Shown: positions 8,276 to 17,260, counted from the stretch's first letter. The stretch is DNA of 64,000 nt from Solirubrobacterales bacterium (GCA_020438355.1 JAGQUT010000006.1:62001-126000); one strand, 5' to 3'. Notes: generated from the sequence alone by a model not told the origin. Numbers and translations: made by a program.

Positions 8276-9541
8276 TCAACCGGGTTCGGCGTCATCAATC
8301 GACGCCATTGCCGGCCGGCCGGTGAACCCATGCACCAGGATCGATACTCCCACGCAGAGCACGATGGTCCAGTAGATGCGGCTGGCTTCGTCGACGGCCA
8401 GTACCCCGGCGTTGATCGCCACGGCTGCGTAGTAGAAAGAGCCGACCCCGCGAATGCCGAACCAGCCAATCAGGAGACGTTCCCTCATCGACACGGGTGA
8501 CCGGCTGAATGCCATCAGGGTGAGCAAGGGGCGGACCAGAATCAGAAGAAAGGGAACCAGGAGCCAGCCCGCGAGCCCTGGATTGCCGAGACCGGCGATG
8601 GTGACCGTGCTCCCGAGGATCAGGACCATCCCCAGTTCGGTTACGTCTTCCATCAGATCGGCACCGGCATGTACCCGGCCATGCGCCTCGTGACTCCATT
8701 CGTGACGACGAAAGCCCAGCCCCCCGGCGAATGCGGCCAGAAAGCCGTAGGCCCCGGCGATTTCGGTGATTCCGTAGATCGCCAGCACTGCTGCCAGAGC
8801 GAGCCAGCCATCGAAGCGGGGTCTGAGCCAACCGGCCCTGCGGAGCCTGTCAGAGCCCCAGGCGATCAGGTGGCCTCCGGCGAAACCGAAGGCGATGCCG
8901 ACAGTCACGGCGTAGAGGACATCGGGAACGAACCAGTCGGTGAACAGATTGAAATCGCCACCGGCAACGAGCACGCCCAGAAAGATGAACGGAAACGCGA
9001 GACCGTCGTTCAACCCCGCTTCCGAGGTGAGGGCAAACCTGGTCTCGTTGCTGTCACCTTTCCCGGGCGGTCCGACTTTCAGGTCGCGGGCAAGCACCGG
9101 GTCCGTCGGGGCGAGGGCGGCGCCGAGAATGATCGCGGCACCGAGTGAAAGGCCCATCGCCAGGTTCGCGAAGGCGGCGACCGCAGCAATCGTCAGAGGC
9201 ATCACTACAAGAATCAGCAGCGAGGTTGAACGCCATCGCCCCAGACCGAACCTCCGGTCAAGGCGCAGGCCGGCACCGAACAGGGCGATGATGACCGCGA
9301 GTTCGGTCAGGTGCTCGATCAGGGTCGAATCCTCGATCGGACTGAGAAGGTCGATCCCGAGCAGATGCAGACCTGCAGATGCGACTGCCCCGAGCACCAG
9401 ATACACCGCCGCCGGGCTGTAAATCCGGTCGGAGTGACTGGACAACGCGGCGATCGCGACCAGAATGACGATGCCGCCAAAGGCGATGCCGATGGCGTAG
9501 GCGTCAGCGAATGAGAATCCTGGTGAGGCGGCGAGGATCAA
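8276..9541 (-). CDS. Cation:proton antiporter (CPA1/NhaP-like)
   Basis: 421 residues with about 12 membrane spans. The core motifs are LGAALAPTDPVLARDLKVG (the unwound helix containing TDP), SEAGLNDGLAFPFIFLG (the ND carboxylate used for ion exchange) and AYGFLAAFAGGLGFRRHEW. It is expected to exchange Na+ or K+ for H+ and so control pH and salt balance. The start is a TTG at 9541, ten bases after TAGTGT. A longer frame to 9670 would overlap the divergent acyl-CoA dehydrogenase gene. No C-terminal regulatory domain is present. Confidence 0.88.
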   Translation of the reverse strand: MILAASPGFSFADAYAIGIAFGGIVILVAIAALSSHSDRIYSPAAVYLVLGAVASAGLHLLGIDLLSPIEDSTLIEHLTELAVIIALFGAGLRLDRRFGLGRWRSTSLLILVVMPLTIAAVAAFANLAMGLSLGAAIILGAALAPTDPVLARDLKVGPPGKGDSNETRFALTSEAGLNDGLAFPFIFLGVLVAGGDFNLFTDWFVPDVLYAVTVGIAFGFAGGHLIAWGSDRLRRAGWLRPRFDGWLALAAVLAIYGITEIAGAYGFLAAFAGGLGFRRHEWSHEAHGRVHAGADLMEDVTELGMVLILGSTVTIAGLGNPGLAGWLLVPFLLILVRPLLTLMAFSRSPVSMRERLLIGWFGIRGVGSFYYAAVAINAGVLAVDEASRIYWTIVLCVGVSILVHGFTGRPAMASIDDAEPG

Positions 9542-9603
9542 CGTGGGCCTGACACTAAAGGGGGGCGCAGCTGAGAGTTGCTGCGAATCAGAGAACCCCG
9601 CAA

Positions 9604-9609
9604 TATGCT
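9604..9609 (+). promoter_or_regulatory. -10 hexamer TATGCT of the acyl-CoA dehydrogenase gene
   Basis: Six bases before ATG 9616; no Shine-Dalgarno sequence is present. Confidence 0.5.
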
Positions 9610-9615
9610 CCAGCA

Positions 9616-11406
9616 ATGGAGCCCAACGCGAGTGCCGAAGCAACAAGTCCCTCGATTCAGCCCGGGACACCGGGTGACGGCCTGATCCTCAACCCGAAGA
9701 CCTGGTCCGCGCCTCACCTGGATGCCGCAGATGAAAAGCGCCTGAAGGACATGATCGAGTGGTTCGAGAACCGCGGACTCAAGAAACTCAAGGACGACGA
9801 CAGGGAAAACCGCTGGTACTCGGAGTTCCTCGAGATGCAGGCCGAACTCGGGATATTCAAGAACTTCCTGACCCCCGCCAGGGACGCTGGCGGCGACCCC
9901 GAACGACGCTGGGACACGACGAGGATCTGCGAGTTCAACGAACTCTCCGGTTTTTACGGGCTTCCCTACTGGTACACGTGGCAGGTCTCGATTCTTGGCC
10001 TCGGTCCGATCTTCCAGTCGGAAAACGAGGCGGCCAGAAAGAAGGCGGCCGACGAGCTTGCGAAGGGGTCGATCTTCGCGTTCGGCCTTTCCGAACGGGC
10101 GCACGGGGCCGACATCTACTCGACAGACATGGTCTTGACCCCAGCCGGAAACGACGGCGCCGGGGAGACATACACCGCAACCGGTGGCAAGTACTACATC
10201 GGTAACGGCAACGAGGCAGCGATGGTTTCGGTCTTCGGCAGGGTCGAAGGCATCGAAGGGCCAGAGGGCTACGCATTCTTTGCCGCCAACTCGAAGCATT
10301 CCAATTACGAGCTGGTTCGCAACGTCGTCAATTCATCGAACTACGTGTCGCAGTTCAACCTGAACGCCTACCCGGTCGAGTCCGCTGACGTTCTCCATAT
10401 GGGCCCCGGGGCATTCGATGCTGCCCTCAACACGGTCAATATCGGCAAGTTCAACCTCGGTTTCGCTTCGATCGGAATCTGCGAACACGCCTTCTGGGAG
10501 GCGATCACCCATGCCGACAGCCGGGTGCTCTATGGAATGAAGGTGACCGATTTCCCCCAGGTCCGCCAGGCCTTCACCGACGCCTTCGCCCGCACCGCAG
10601 CAATGAAGCTGTTCGCCTGGCGCGCGGTGGATTATTTCCGTGCCGCGTCCCCGGATGACCGGCGTTACCTGCTCTTCAACCCCCTGACCAAGATGAAGGT
10701 CACGACCGAGGGCGAGAGGGTCATCGACCTGCTTTGGGACGTGATCGCCGCCAAGGGATTCGAGCGCGACATGTGGTTCGAGATGGCCGCCCGGGACATC
10801 CGGGCGCTGCCCAAGCTCGAGGGCACCGTCCACGTGAACATGGCCCTCGTCCTCAAGTTCATGGCTTCCTACCTATTCAATCCTGACCCCGACCTTGCCG
10901 CTCCCGATCGCATGCAGGATCCGGGAGACGACGAGTTCCTCTTCCGGCAAGGCCCGGCCAGAGGCCTTGGCAAGATCCGCTTCAGCCCCTGGCGCAATTC
11001 GTATGAACCGTTCGCGGGCGTTCCGAATGTTGCCCTCTTCATGGAACTTGCGGAGTCGTTCAAGGAGCTTCTGGTCCAGGCCGGACCGGATGAAGCGCAG
11101 CAGAAGGACCTCGACTTCCTGCTCACCCTGGGCGAGCTGTTCACGCTAATTCCGTACGGTCAGTTGATCTGTGAACAGGCCCAGGCGGTGGGACTGCCCG
11201 AAGACACGCTCGACCAGATCTTCGATGTGATGATCCGGGACTTCTCGGCGTACGCGGCCGAGCTCCACGGAAAGACTTCCTCGACCGAAGCCCAGCAGGA
11301 ATGGGCCCGGGGAGCGATCACCAAGCCGGTTGCCGACCCGGATCGCTTCGAGTCGGTCTGGGCCAAGACCCGGGCGCTCGCCGGCGGTTACGAGATGGGT
11401 GCCTGA
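9616..11406 (+). CDS. Acyl-CoA dehydrogenase family protein
   Basis: 596 residues, FAD-dependent. The N-terminal helical domain (about 40-150) is followed by the beta domain opening with FAFGLSERAHGADIYSTDM, the flavin- and substrate-contact motif of acyl-CoA dehydrogenases. A C-terminal helical domain runs from about 270 onward. The extension after about 430 makes it longer than the usual 380 residues and closer to acyl-CoA oxidases or the long ACAD types. The catalytic glutamate could not be assigned with certainty. It probably acts in fatty-acid or side-chain beta-oxidation. The SRPBCC gene follows 41 bases downstream and may be co-transcribed. Confidence 0.85.
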   Translation: MEPNASAEATSPSIQPGTPGDGLILNPKTWSAPHLDAADEKRLKDMIEWFENRGLKKLKDDDRENRWYSEFLEMQAELGIFKNFLTPARDAGGDPERRWDTTRICEFNELSGFYGLPYWYTWQVSILGLGPIFQSENEAARKKAADELAKGSIFAFGLSERAHGADIYSTDMVLTPAGNDGAGETYTATGGKYYIGNGNEAAMVSVFGRVEGIEGPEGYAFFAANSKHSNYELVRNVVNSSNYVSQFNLNAYPVESADVLHMGPGAFDAALNTVNIGKFNLGFASIGICEHAFWEAITHADSRVLYGMKVTDFPQVRQAFTDAFARTAAMKLFAWRAVDYFRAASPDDRRYLLFNPLTKMKVTTEGERVIDLLWDVIAAKGFERDMWFEMAARDIRALPKLEGTVHVNMALVLKFMASYLFNPDPDLAAPDRMQDPGDDEFLFRQGPARGLGKIRFSPWRNSYEPFAGVPNVALFMELAESFKELLVQAGPDEAQQKDLDFLLTLGELFTLIPYGQLICEQAQAVGLPEDTLDQIFDVMIRDFSAYAAELHGKTSSTEAQQEWARGAITKPVADPDRFESVWAKTRALAGGYEMGA

Positions 11407-11447
11407 CCCGGCACCCTCCGTCGCGCGTTCGCTGAAAGGATTGGCCA

Positions 11448-11873
11448 ATGCAGAAGATGAGATTCGTCAAGGATTTTGACCTGCCGCCAGACGTGGTCTT
11501 CGAGTACTTCGCGGAGCACGAGAACCTGGGCGGCACCCTTGGGGCCGGTGTGACCAGGCTCAGTGACGGATCTGACGGCACGAGGAACGGAGTCGGTTCC
11601 TCCCGGCGGCTCAAGCCTCCGGGGCCGGTTCCGGCCTTCGAGGAGACGGTCACGGCCTTCGAACCCAATGAGTTGATCGAGTACAAGGTGACGAAGGGAA
11701 CGCCGTTGAACCATCACCACGGCGAGATTCACTTCACCCCGGCCGGTTCGGGCACCCACGTCGAGTGGAAGATCGAGATCGGCACCGCCGTTCCCGGACT
11801 CGATTATGTGATCGCAAAGATCCTGGTCAGGAACATCGGCGGCGGACTCGACCGGATGGCGATCCCGGCCTGA
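11448..11873 (+). CDS. SRPBCC family protein
   Basis: 141 residues of the polyketide cyclase/dehydrase type. It begins KMRFVKDFDLPPDVVFEYF, has a central acidic strand VTAFEPNELIEYKV, and ends with GTHVEWKIEIGTAVPG and a C-terminal helix. A good Shine-Dalgarno GAAAGGA lies seven bases before the ATG. Its position behind the acyl-CoA dehydrogenase suggests binding of a hydrophobic acyl or related ligand, but this is inference. Confidence 0.82.
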   Translation: MQKMRFVKDFDLPPDVVFEYFAEHENLGGTLGAGVTRLSDGSDGTRNGVGSSRRLKPPGPVPAFEETVTAFEPNELIEYKVTKGTPLNHHHGEIHFTPAGSGTHVEWKIEIGTAVPGLDYVIAKILVRNIGGGLDRMAIPA

Positions 11874-11876
11874 CCG

Positions 11877-12545
11877 CTACTTCGTGCGGGGGGCTTTGGC
11901 CCGGATCTCGTCGAGCAGGCGCTGGGCGAGCTCCTGATCGTCCTCGTCCGGTCGGGGCTGGCCGCCGGCGGGCTCAAAGAATTCAACCGTCACCCGGGGG
12001 CGCTTCGGGAAACGCTTGAGGTCGGTGCCGCCAGTCACCGCAACCAGCAGGACCGGGACCCCCGGACAGGCCCGGGCGAGTCTCGAGACCCCGCGGCGGG
12101 CGCGCAGGTTCGTGCCCCGGGAGAGGGTGCCTTCGGGGAAGATGCCGATCATTTCCCCGCGCCCGAGAGATTCGACCGCGTTCTCCAGCGCGGCCGTGTC
12201 ATTCTCGCCGCGCCTGATCGAAATCTGGTCGGCGGTGTCAAGAATCCAGGCCAGGGGCTTGAACTTCCAGAGGGTGTGCTTGGCCAGGAAACGAAGCTGA
12301 CGTTCGCGCCACATCATCACCTCGATGATTGCCAGCGGGTCCAGCCACGAATCGTGGTTGGAGACGATCAGCGCAGCACCCGTGCGGGGCAGGTTCTCAA
12401 GGCCCTTGGCGCGCAGCCTTGCCCACCAGCGCAGAGGCCTCAGGATGAGGCGAATCGTCTGGTAGACCTTCCAGCCCCGGCGCTCCGATCCGGCAATCGT
12501 CACGTCATCCGGAGTGACGAAATCTTCTGCGGTTGTGGTCCTCAA
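11877..12545 (-). CDS. 1-acyl-glycerol-3-phosphate acyltransferase family (PlsC-like)
   Basis: 222 residues. The catalytic H-x4-D box is NHDSWLDP, and the phosphate-binding box is FPEGTLSRG, both in the correct order and about 70 residues apart. An N-terminal amphipathic or hydrophobic segment (VYQTIRLILRPLRWW) likely attaches it to the inner leaflet. It transfers acyl groups to lysophosphatidic acid or a related acceptor in phospholipid synthesis. The start is TTG at 12545; a GTG at 12503 is a plausible shorter start. The 120 bases upstream hold no gene. Confidence 0.85.
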   Translation of the reverse strand: MRTTTAEDFVTPDDVTIAGSERRGWKVYQTIRLILRPLRWWARLRAKGLENLPRTGAALIVSNHDSWLDPLAIIEVMMWRERQLRFLAKHTLWKFKPLAWILDTADQISIRRGENDTAALENAVESLGRGEMIGIFPEGTLSRGTNLRARRGVSRLARACPGVPVLLVAVTGGTDLKRFPKRPRVTVEFFEPAGGQPRPDEDDQELAQRLLDEIRAKAPRTK

Positions 12546-12664
12546 ACGGGACCTGAGGTGCCTGGCGGATTCATGAACACACGACTTTAGAGGCTGTGGC
12601 TTGGAAGACTCGCCTGTTTGTGGAATTCGCCCCGATCGGGTGAAAACCGTAAAGCCGAGGTCGT

Positions 12665-14428
12665 TCAGGTGCGCGGCATGATCCTGCGCACCAGGGGACT
12701 GGTGAACAGGCGGTACGGATCAAGTCGGTCCAGCCCCGCGATGTCACCCTTCCAGGTGCTCCGGCGGGCACCCTTTCGGCGAAACGAGGCCGGAATTCGT
12801 CGCTCGAACATGACCGGATCTGACCAGGCGCCTGCGGAGCCATAACCCCACCCCTTCGACCACTCGGGGCGGACCAGGGCGTATGGATAGTAGTTCCGGT
12901 AGATCCAGTTCTCGGTCTCCCTGTAGAACCGGTTTAGGTCCCCGGTGCCGGGGATGGTGAGGATGTCGAACCAGACGGCCACCCCGAACTCGGGTCGGTC
13001 GGCCCGGGGCCGCACCGCCGAGAGCGAAACGGGCGCTGCCCCCCGGACCCCGGAGTGGGCCGGGTGGTCGAGCCCGGTCACCCGGATCTCGACCGGCATG
13101 TTGCTGGGGAAAGAGCCCCGGGCCCTGTACTCATCCATGTGTTCCCGGTGATATGAGGTGAACTCGCTGATGACCCGCTGGACATCGCGACGGCGACAGT
13201 GGACCGCGTAACCGTTTGCGGTGACCCTCAGGGTCGACGGCCTCACATAGAGCTGGAGGTTCTTCGACTTTCCCCAAAGGTCGTAGGCATCTCCCGATGC
13301 GAGCCCGGCCTTGGTTGCGTTCATCTGGAGCTGACCGAAGGAAGGGGTTATCGAAGGATCCCCCAGCAGCATCTGGCTGGTCGCGTTGCTCACTTCGAGC
13401 GAAAGACTGTCCGAGAACGCGTAGTTGTAGGGCGAATCGACCTTGCGCGAGCTGGCCGGCTTCGACTTGCTGACGCTCCAGACCTTCAGCCAGACCTCGG
13501 TGGTGAACGGGTACCAGATCGCTTCGGCCCGACCGGCCTCCTTCAGGTACGAATCGAAGGTGCGCGTATCGGGGCCCGCACTCGAGGGCTTCGCAAAAAG
13601 CTCGTCAACCGTCACATCTGTGTAGCTGACACAGCGCAGGTTCTGGTCGCGCCCCAGCCTCATCTCGATCGAGGTGATGAATGCCCGGCCGACATGGGCA
13701 AGGAGCGGTCCGATCCGGGGGTCGCTCCTCTCGAAGCGCTTCAGCACGTAACGGCGGCTTCGTCTGCTCCAGACGACTGCGGTCAGCGCCGTGACCAGAT
13801 TGCTGAGGGTGCCGAAGGTGTGGCCGTCCAGACGCCGTTCCCCCTCGGCCGGTATCGCAGTGCCATGAGCGTCAATGGCCAGAGCGCCCCCGATCGTGAT
13901 GTCACCTGGAGCCGGCGCAGCGGTAATTCCGAAGCCTCGGGGAGACGCGAAGTCGAGAAAGTCCTCCATCAGCACCCCGGCTCCCGCTCGGATGACCGGT
14001 GGCTGGCTGGACCGGAGGTTGATCCGGTCGAGGTGTGACGTGTCGACCATGATCACCCTGCTTCGGCAGGTCATCCCGGGAGCGACCGAGAGCGGTGACC
14101 AGCCGTGCATCTGTCCTCTGGGTCGTACCCGGTAGCCGGCACGCATCGCCCAGTTGACGACCTTCACTACCTCGCCGGCGTTTCGCGGAGCGCAGGACCA
14201 GAGGGGTTCGACAACGACCTCCTGGGCCCAGTTGGTGAAGGCCTGCTGGTACAGCTCGATCGACCCGGGAAATCCGGGTGGCGGGGCGCACTCTGCTGCG
14301 GCTGCGGCCGGTTCGATCCGGAAAGCGGGAATGAGTCCCGCGGCAGCAAACGCCGCCGCGCCGCGACCGATAAAGGCGCGTCTGGTGAGCGGTTCCCCGC
14401 CCGGAAACTCCCTCTCTCCCTCTGCCAC
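12665..14428 (-). CDS. Class II cholesterol oxidase (VAO-type, probably covalent FAD)
   Basis: 587 residues. A Tat signal is present (LTRRAFIGRGAAAFAAAGLI, about residues 14-33). The mature part follows the Brevibacterium type II cholesterol oxidase closely by eye: PPGFPGSIELYQQAF, RPRGQMHGWSPL (the His that carries the 8-alpha FAD bond in that enzyme), APAPGDITIGGALAID, RCVSYTDV, PYNYAFSDS, LYVRPSTLRVTANGYAV, PVEIRVTGLD (the active-site Glu and Arg of the type II enzyme) and VRPEWSKGWGY. It is expected to oxidise 3-beta-hydroxysterols to 4-en-3-ones outside the cytoplasm and form H2O2. The GTG start follows TAGACT by seven bases. A different sterol-like substrate remains possible. Confidence 0.9.
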   Translation of the reverse strand: MAEGEREFPGGEPLTRRAFIGRGAAAFAAAGLIPAFRIEPAAAAAECAPPPGFPGSIELYQQAFTNWAQEVVVEPLWSCAPRNAGEVVKVVNWAMRAGYRVRPRGQMHGWSPLSVAPGMTCRSRVIMVDTSHLDRINLRSSQPPVIRAGAGVLMEDFLDFASPRGFGITAAPAPGDITIGGALAIDAHGTAIPAEGERRLDGHTFGTLSNLVTALTAVVWSRRSRRYVLKRFERSDPRIGPLLAHVGRAFITSIEMRLGRDQNLRCVSYTDVTVDELFAKPSSAGPDTRTFDSYLKEAGRAEAIWYPFTTEVWLKVWSVSKSKPASSRKVDSPYNYAFSDSLSLEVSNATSQMLLGDPSITPSFGQLQMNATKAGLASGDAYDLWGKSKNLQLYVRPSTLRVTANGYAVHCRRRDVQRVISEFTSYHREHMDEYRARGSFPSNMPVEIRVTGLDHPAHSGVRGAAPVSLSAVRPRADRPEFGVAVWFDILTIPGTGDLNRFYRETENWIYRNYYPYALVRPEWSKGWGYGSAGAWSDPVMFERRIPASFRRKGARRSTWKGDIAGLDRLDPYRLFTSPLVRRIMPRT

Positions 14429-14435
14429 GCCGGGC

Positions 14436-14441
14436 AGTCTA
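14436..14441 (-). promoter_or_regulatory. -10 hexamer TAGACT of the cholesterol oxidase gene
   Basis: Read on the minus strand, seven bases before GTG 14428; no ribosome binding site is present. Confidence 0.5.
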
Positions 14442-14468
14442 GCCGCCAGCCCGGGGCCGCAGCCGGGG

Positions 14469-15314
14469 TCAGCCCAGCTCCAGGGTGGTGATCCCGAAGA
14501 TCTCCTCCAGGGGAAGGTCCGGTTCGGGGCCCCGGTACATCCGCGTCGTCTCGAAGCTGCGGGTCATTCCGAGCGATTCGACGAGCTGAAGGGCCGCACT
14601 GTTGGGCTGAGGGATGTCGATGGCGACGGGGCCCTCCAGCCCGGCCGAGAGGGTCAGGATCAACTGGCTGGCAACGTCCTGGCTGGCCGTGAAGACCGGA
14701 CCGATGCGGTGGCCGATCGTGGTCTGTCTGGACGCAGCGAAACCCGCGATATGGCCGTCTTCCAGGGCCACGACCGATTCACGGCCTTCCCCGGAAATCC
14801 ATTCACGAAGGAAACCGGCTCGTGGGCCGAAGAAGTGCCGGGCATCAAACCCGACCACGGCATCGAACTCGACGGCGGTCCCAGGAACTATCTCGCCGGT
14901 TGGATCGGGAGCGGGAAGCATGCCGGCGTCGGTGGAGTACCGGGCGGTTCCGTAGGCAGGCTTGAATTCATCCGAGGCATAGGTTTCCACCTGCTCGGGT
15001 ACGGCATCGAGCCCAAGCGTCGTTCCTTCGAAGCGGCCGAGGACCTCGTCCCACAGCTGCCGGCCCAGTCCCTGACCCCGGAATGCGGACTCCACGATGT
15101 AGAGACCGACAAAGGCCACCTCGGGCGAACCCCGGACCATCGAAAGAGTAGCGATGGTCTGCTCCCCGATCACGCCCCGATAGAAGCCGGACGGGTCGGC
15201 CGCGAAGAACGGCTCCGAATCGGTGATCCCCGGTTGCCACCCCTCTGACTCGGCCCACGCCATGGCCTGGTTGACTCCGGCCTGGTCCATGGGCTCGATC
15301 CTCATCTCGCTCAT
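14469..15314 (-). CDS. Two-domain GNAT N-acetyltransferase
   Basis: 281 residues. The N-terminal GNAT domain (about 1-130) contains the acetyl-CoA loop VESAFRGQGLGRQLWDEV (the Q/RxxGxG/A motif). The second half (about 135-270) resembles the Acetyltransf_18 type second domain (HFFGPRAGFLREWI, VALEDGHIAGFAASRQ, HRIGPVFTAS). Proteins of this architecture acetylate small amines or peptides; the acceptor is unknown. ATG 15314 is preceded by GATCAT at seven bases. It is separated by 29 bases from the ferric-reductase-like gene upstream and could be read from the same transcript. Confidence 0.85.
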   Translation of the reverse strand: MSEMRIEPMDQAGVNQAMAWAESEGWQPGITDSEPFFAADPSGFYRGVIGEQTIATLSMVRGSPEVAFVGLYIVESAFRGQGLGRQLWDEVLGRFEGTTLGLDAVPEQVETYASDEFKPAYGTARYSTDAGMLPAPDPTGEIVPGTAVEFDAVVGFDARHFFGPRAGFLREWISGEGRESVVALEDGHIAGFAASRQTTIGHRIGPVFTASQDVASQLILTLSAGLEGPVAIDIPQPNSAALQLVESLGMTRSFETTRMYRGPEPDLPLEEIFGITTLELG

Positions 15315-15342
15315 GGGCTGAATGATCGCCGATTCGGAACGC

Positions 15343-15939
15343 TCAGTCCTGGACCGCTGCCACCGTCCTGCCAGAGGGGCGACCGCCGCTCACCTTCTTC
15401 CGGGGCTTGCGGGTAACGAACATCCGGTAGGCCAGCAGCCCCAGAGCCGGAATGGATGAGAGTGCGACTGGCAGCCAGAGCCAGATCTCGCCGACGTCGG
15501 TCCCGGCTCCAAAGGTATGGGCAAGGCCGAGCAGCCAGAAGAGCGCGATGAATCTGTGGGCAACTCGCCACCGGGAGGGTCCGATCCACTTCCGCACGTA
15601 GTAGCTGAGGCCGAGCAGGATCAAGCCGTATCCAGCGATGATCCCGATCCCGGTCCAGAGCGGCTGGTAGTCCATGACGAAGGGCACCGAGATGCCGATC
15701 AAGCCGGGGTCAAGCCAGGGGTCGCCAATCAGCAGCAGGCCGTGGGCGGCGACCAGGATGATCGTCGCCATGGACAGCGCTTCGTGGACGGGACGCAACT
15801 CGAGCGTCTTGCGGAGACGGGCAAAGGGCATGTCCCGGCCGCTCAGGAGGCCGGCGCTGACCGAAAGTCCGGCCATTACGATCGCGGCGATGCCAGCGCC
15901 CCGGCTGAGAATCCAGAAGATCTGAAGTCCGTTGCTCAT
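15343..15939 (-). CDS. Ferric-reductase-like transmembrane protein
   Basis: 198 residues with six hydrophobic spans. Histidines H52 and H66 in one pair of helices and H128 and H141 in another (spacing 13-14) are the bis-heme-b pattern of ferric-reductase-like membrane domains (MsrQ/FRE/NOX type). Such domains carry electrons across the membrane. No NAD(P)H or FAD domain is attached. The start at 15939 overlaps the ApbE stop as ATGA and has AAAGGAGA before it; a longer frame to 16017 has no support. It is the last gene of a coupled trio with ApbE and the acidic membrane protein. Confidence 0.87.
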   Translation of the reverse strand: MSNGLQIFWILSRGAGIAAIVMAGLSVSAGLLSGRDMPFARLRKTLELRPVHEALSMATIILVAAHGLLLIGDPWLDPGLIGISVPFVMDYQPLWTGIGIIAGYGLILLGLSYYVRKWIGPSRWRVAHRFIALFWLLGLAHTFGAGTDVGEIWLWLPVALSSIPALGLLAYRMFVTRKPRKKVSGGRPSGRTVAAVQD

Positions 15940-16853
15940 CGGTTTGTCTCCTTTACGGGACCGAAGGTCCGAAGTTCGTTGGTCTCTGTGACGATCGCGC
16001 CACCGTCGGGGAGCCACTCGGATGCCATCTCGGGGCCCGAGAGGAGAGCGGCCTTCGCGCGGATCTCCGCCTCGGCCGCGGTCGGTGCGACAGCTGTCAC
16101 CTGGAGAAGTCCGGTCTCCGCCGGTTCACCGGTTCGGGGATCGATCAGGTGATGGGAACGACCGGTGTCGCTCTGCCATGACCTTCTGGTCACGCCACTT
16201 GTGGCAACGGCACCGGAAGGAGCCGCGAACTCGGCGATCACCCTTCCGGTCCCGTCCGGGGAAGTTATGTCGATCCGGCGAGGTGCCCCGCTGGTGCCTC
16301 CGAACCTGAGGTCGCCTGCGCAGACGACTCCCCAGCTTGCGAAGCCGTTCAGGTGCTCGGCGACCAGGTCGGCGGCGAGCCCTTTGCCCAGACCGCCGGA
16401 GTCCAGCCGAACCCCGCAAGGCCGCAGGACCGATGAGGTCTCCCGGTCAACGCTCACCCTTGACCAGGCGCCTGTCGAAGGTCTTGCCTGCTGCGGCCTG
16501 GCGGTCGCGGAGGCTGGAATGAAACCGGCATCCGGATCGATCGAGTCAACGTAGCCCGCCGTTTCGATCTGGTCGAGCAGCGTGGCGTCCACGAGTCCCC
16601 CGGTCTGTTCGCCGGCTTCGTGAACCAGCGCCGCGAACCTGATCATCAGAGGGCTGGAGGGAACAGCGTCGCGGGGATCGGCGTTGAGCTGGCACAGCTC
16701 GCTGTCCGGATCGAAACGGGTCAAGCTGTCATGAAGGTCGTGGACGATCGCCTCGGCGGCGGCGATCGCTTCCTCCGAGCCTTCGCCGTCCGCCTGGATG
16801 GCGATCCGGCCACCCAGGGACTTGAAAGTTGTTGATGTAAGCACTGCGCTCAT
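15936..16853 (-). CDS. apbE: ApbE-type FAD:protein FMN transferase
   Basis: 305 residues. The family motifs are FDPDSELCQLNA near residue 47, RLDSGGLGKGLAADLVAEHL in the middle and ATSG followed by HLIDPRTG, which hold Mg2+ and FAD. ApbE attaches FMN through a phosphoester to Ser or Thr of exported redox proteins. Unlike most family members it shows no lipobox or signal peptide, so it may act in the cytoplasm or leave with a partner. It overlaps both neighbours by four bases (ATGA). No protein with a recognisable FMN-binding domain is encoded in the window. Confidence 0.9.
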   Translation of the reverse strand: MSAVLTSTTFKSLGGRIAIQADGEGSEEAIAAAEAIVHDLHDSLTRFDPDSELCQLNADPRDAVPSSPLMIRFAALVHEAGEQTGGLVDATLLDQIETAGYVDSIDPDAGFIPASATARPQQARPSTGAWSRVSVDRETSSVLRPCGVRLDSGGLGKGLAADLVAEHLNGFASWGVVCAGDLRFGGTSGAPRRIDITSPDGTGRVIAEFAAPSGAVATSGVTRRSWQSDTGRSHHLIDPRTGEPAETGLLQVTAVAPTAAEAEIRAKAALLSGPEMASEWLPDGGAIVTETNELRTFGPVKETNR

Positions 16854-17260
16854 GACTGGCTGCTGGTCATCGGCGCGGGGTCCGAACCGGTGACGACATT
16901 GAGGATCGAGCCGCCGTCATCTTCGTCCTCGTCATCATCGTCGTCGCCAAAGACCGAGACTGCCTGGTCCACAATCGCGGCTCCGATAACGCTGCTGACG
17001 TCGGTCTCCTCGTCGCCGGTAGAGACAGGAGCTGTGGTCGCCGCGATGGTCGTGGTGCCCGTGCTGGCGGCCTGCTGGTCGATCGAGCGGAAAAGGGCCA
17101 GCCCGGAAAAGAGGGCCACCAGCATCACCGCACCGGTCGCGACCCGTCGGCGGATATTGCTGATCCGCAGCCGCCGGGCCTGTTTCTTTGCTTCTGCCAG
17201 TTCCTTCTTGCTCAGTTCCATCATGGGATACATCGTGAATGGCGAGGGTTGGCCCTCCAT
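16850..17260 (-). CDS. Single-span membrane protein with acidic outer segment
   Basis: 136 residues: a basic cytoplasmic helix (about 15-39), a membrane span (40-57), a Thr/Ser/Ala-rich stretch, an acidic run at 106-115 (Asp/Glu only) and the C-terminus PAPMTSSQS. It is related in layout and tail to the protein at 17368-17991. ATG 17260 has CATATT six bases upstream on the minus strand; ATGs at 17233 and 17221 are alternatives. The stop overlaps the ApbE start by four bases. It may be the target or partner of ApbE and the ferric-reductase-like protein, but no known flavinylation motif is visible. Confidence 0.75.
   Translation of the reverse strand: MEGQPSPFTMYPMMELSKKELAEAKKQARRLRISNIRRRVATGAVMLVALFSGLALFRSIDQQAASTGTTTIAATTAPVSTGDEETDVSSVIGAAIVDQAVSVFGDDDDDEDEDDGGSILNVVTGSDPAPMTSSQS

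Noticed and set aside
12546-12664. Possible gene or RNA in the gap before the PlsC-like gene
   Set aside because: No open frame with codon bias and no strong hairpin; it probably holds only the promoter.
16850-17260. Thr-rich stretch of the acidic protein as an ApbE flavinylation site
   Set aside because: The usual DgxSGAT-type motif is not present; only a loose STGT occurs, so I do not claim an FMN site.
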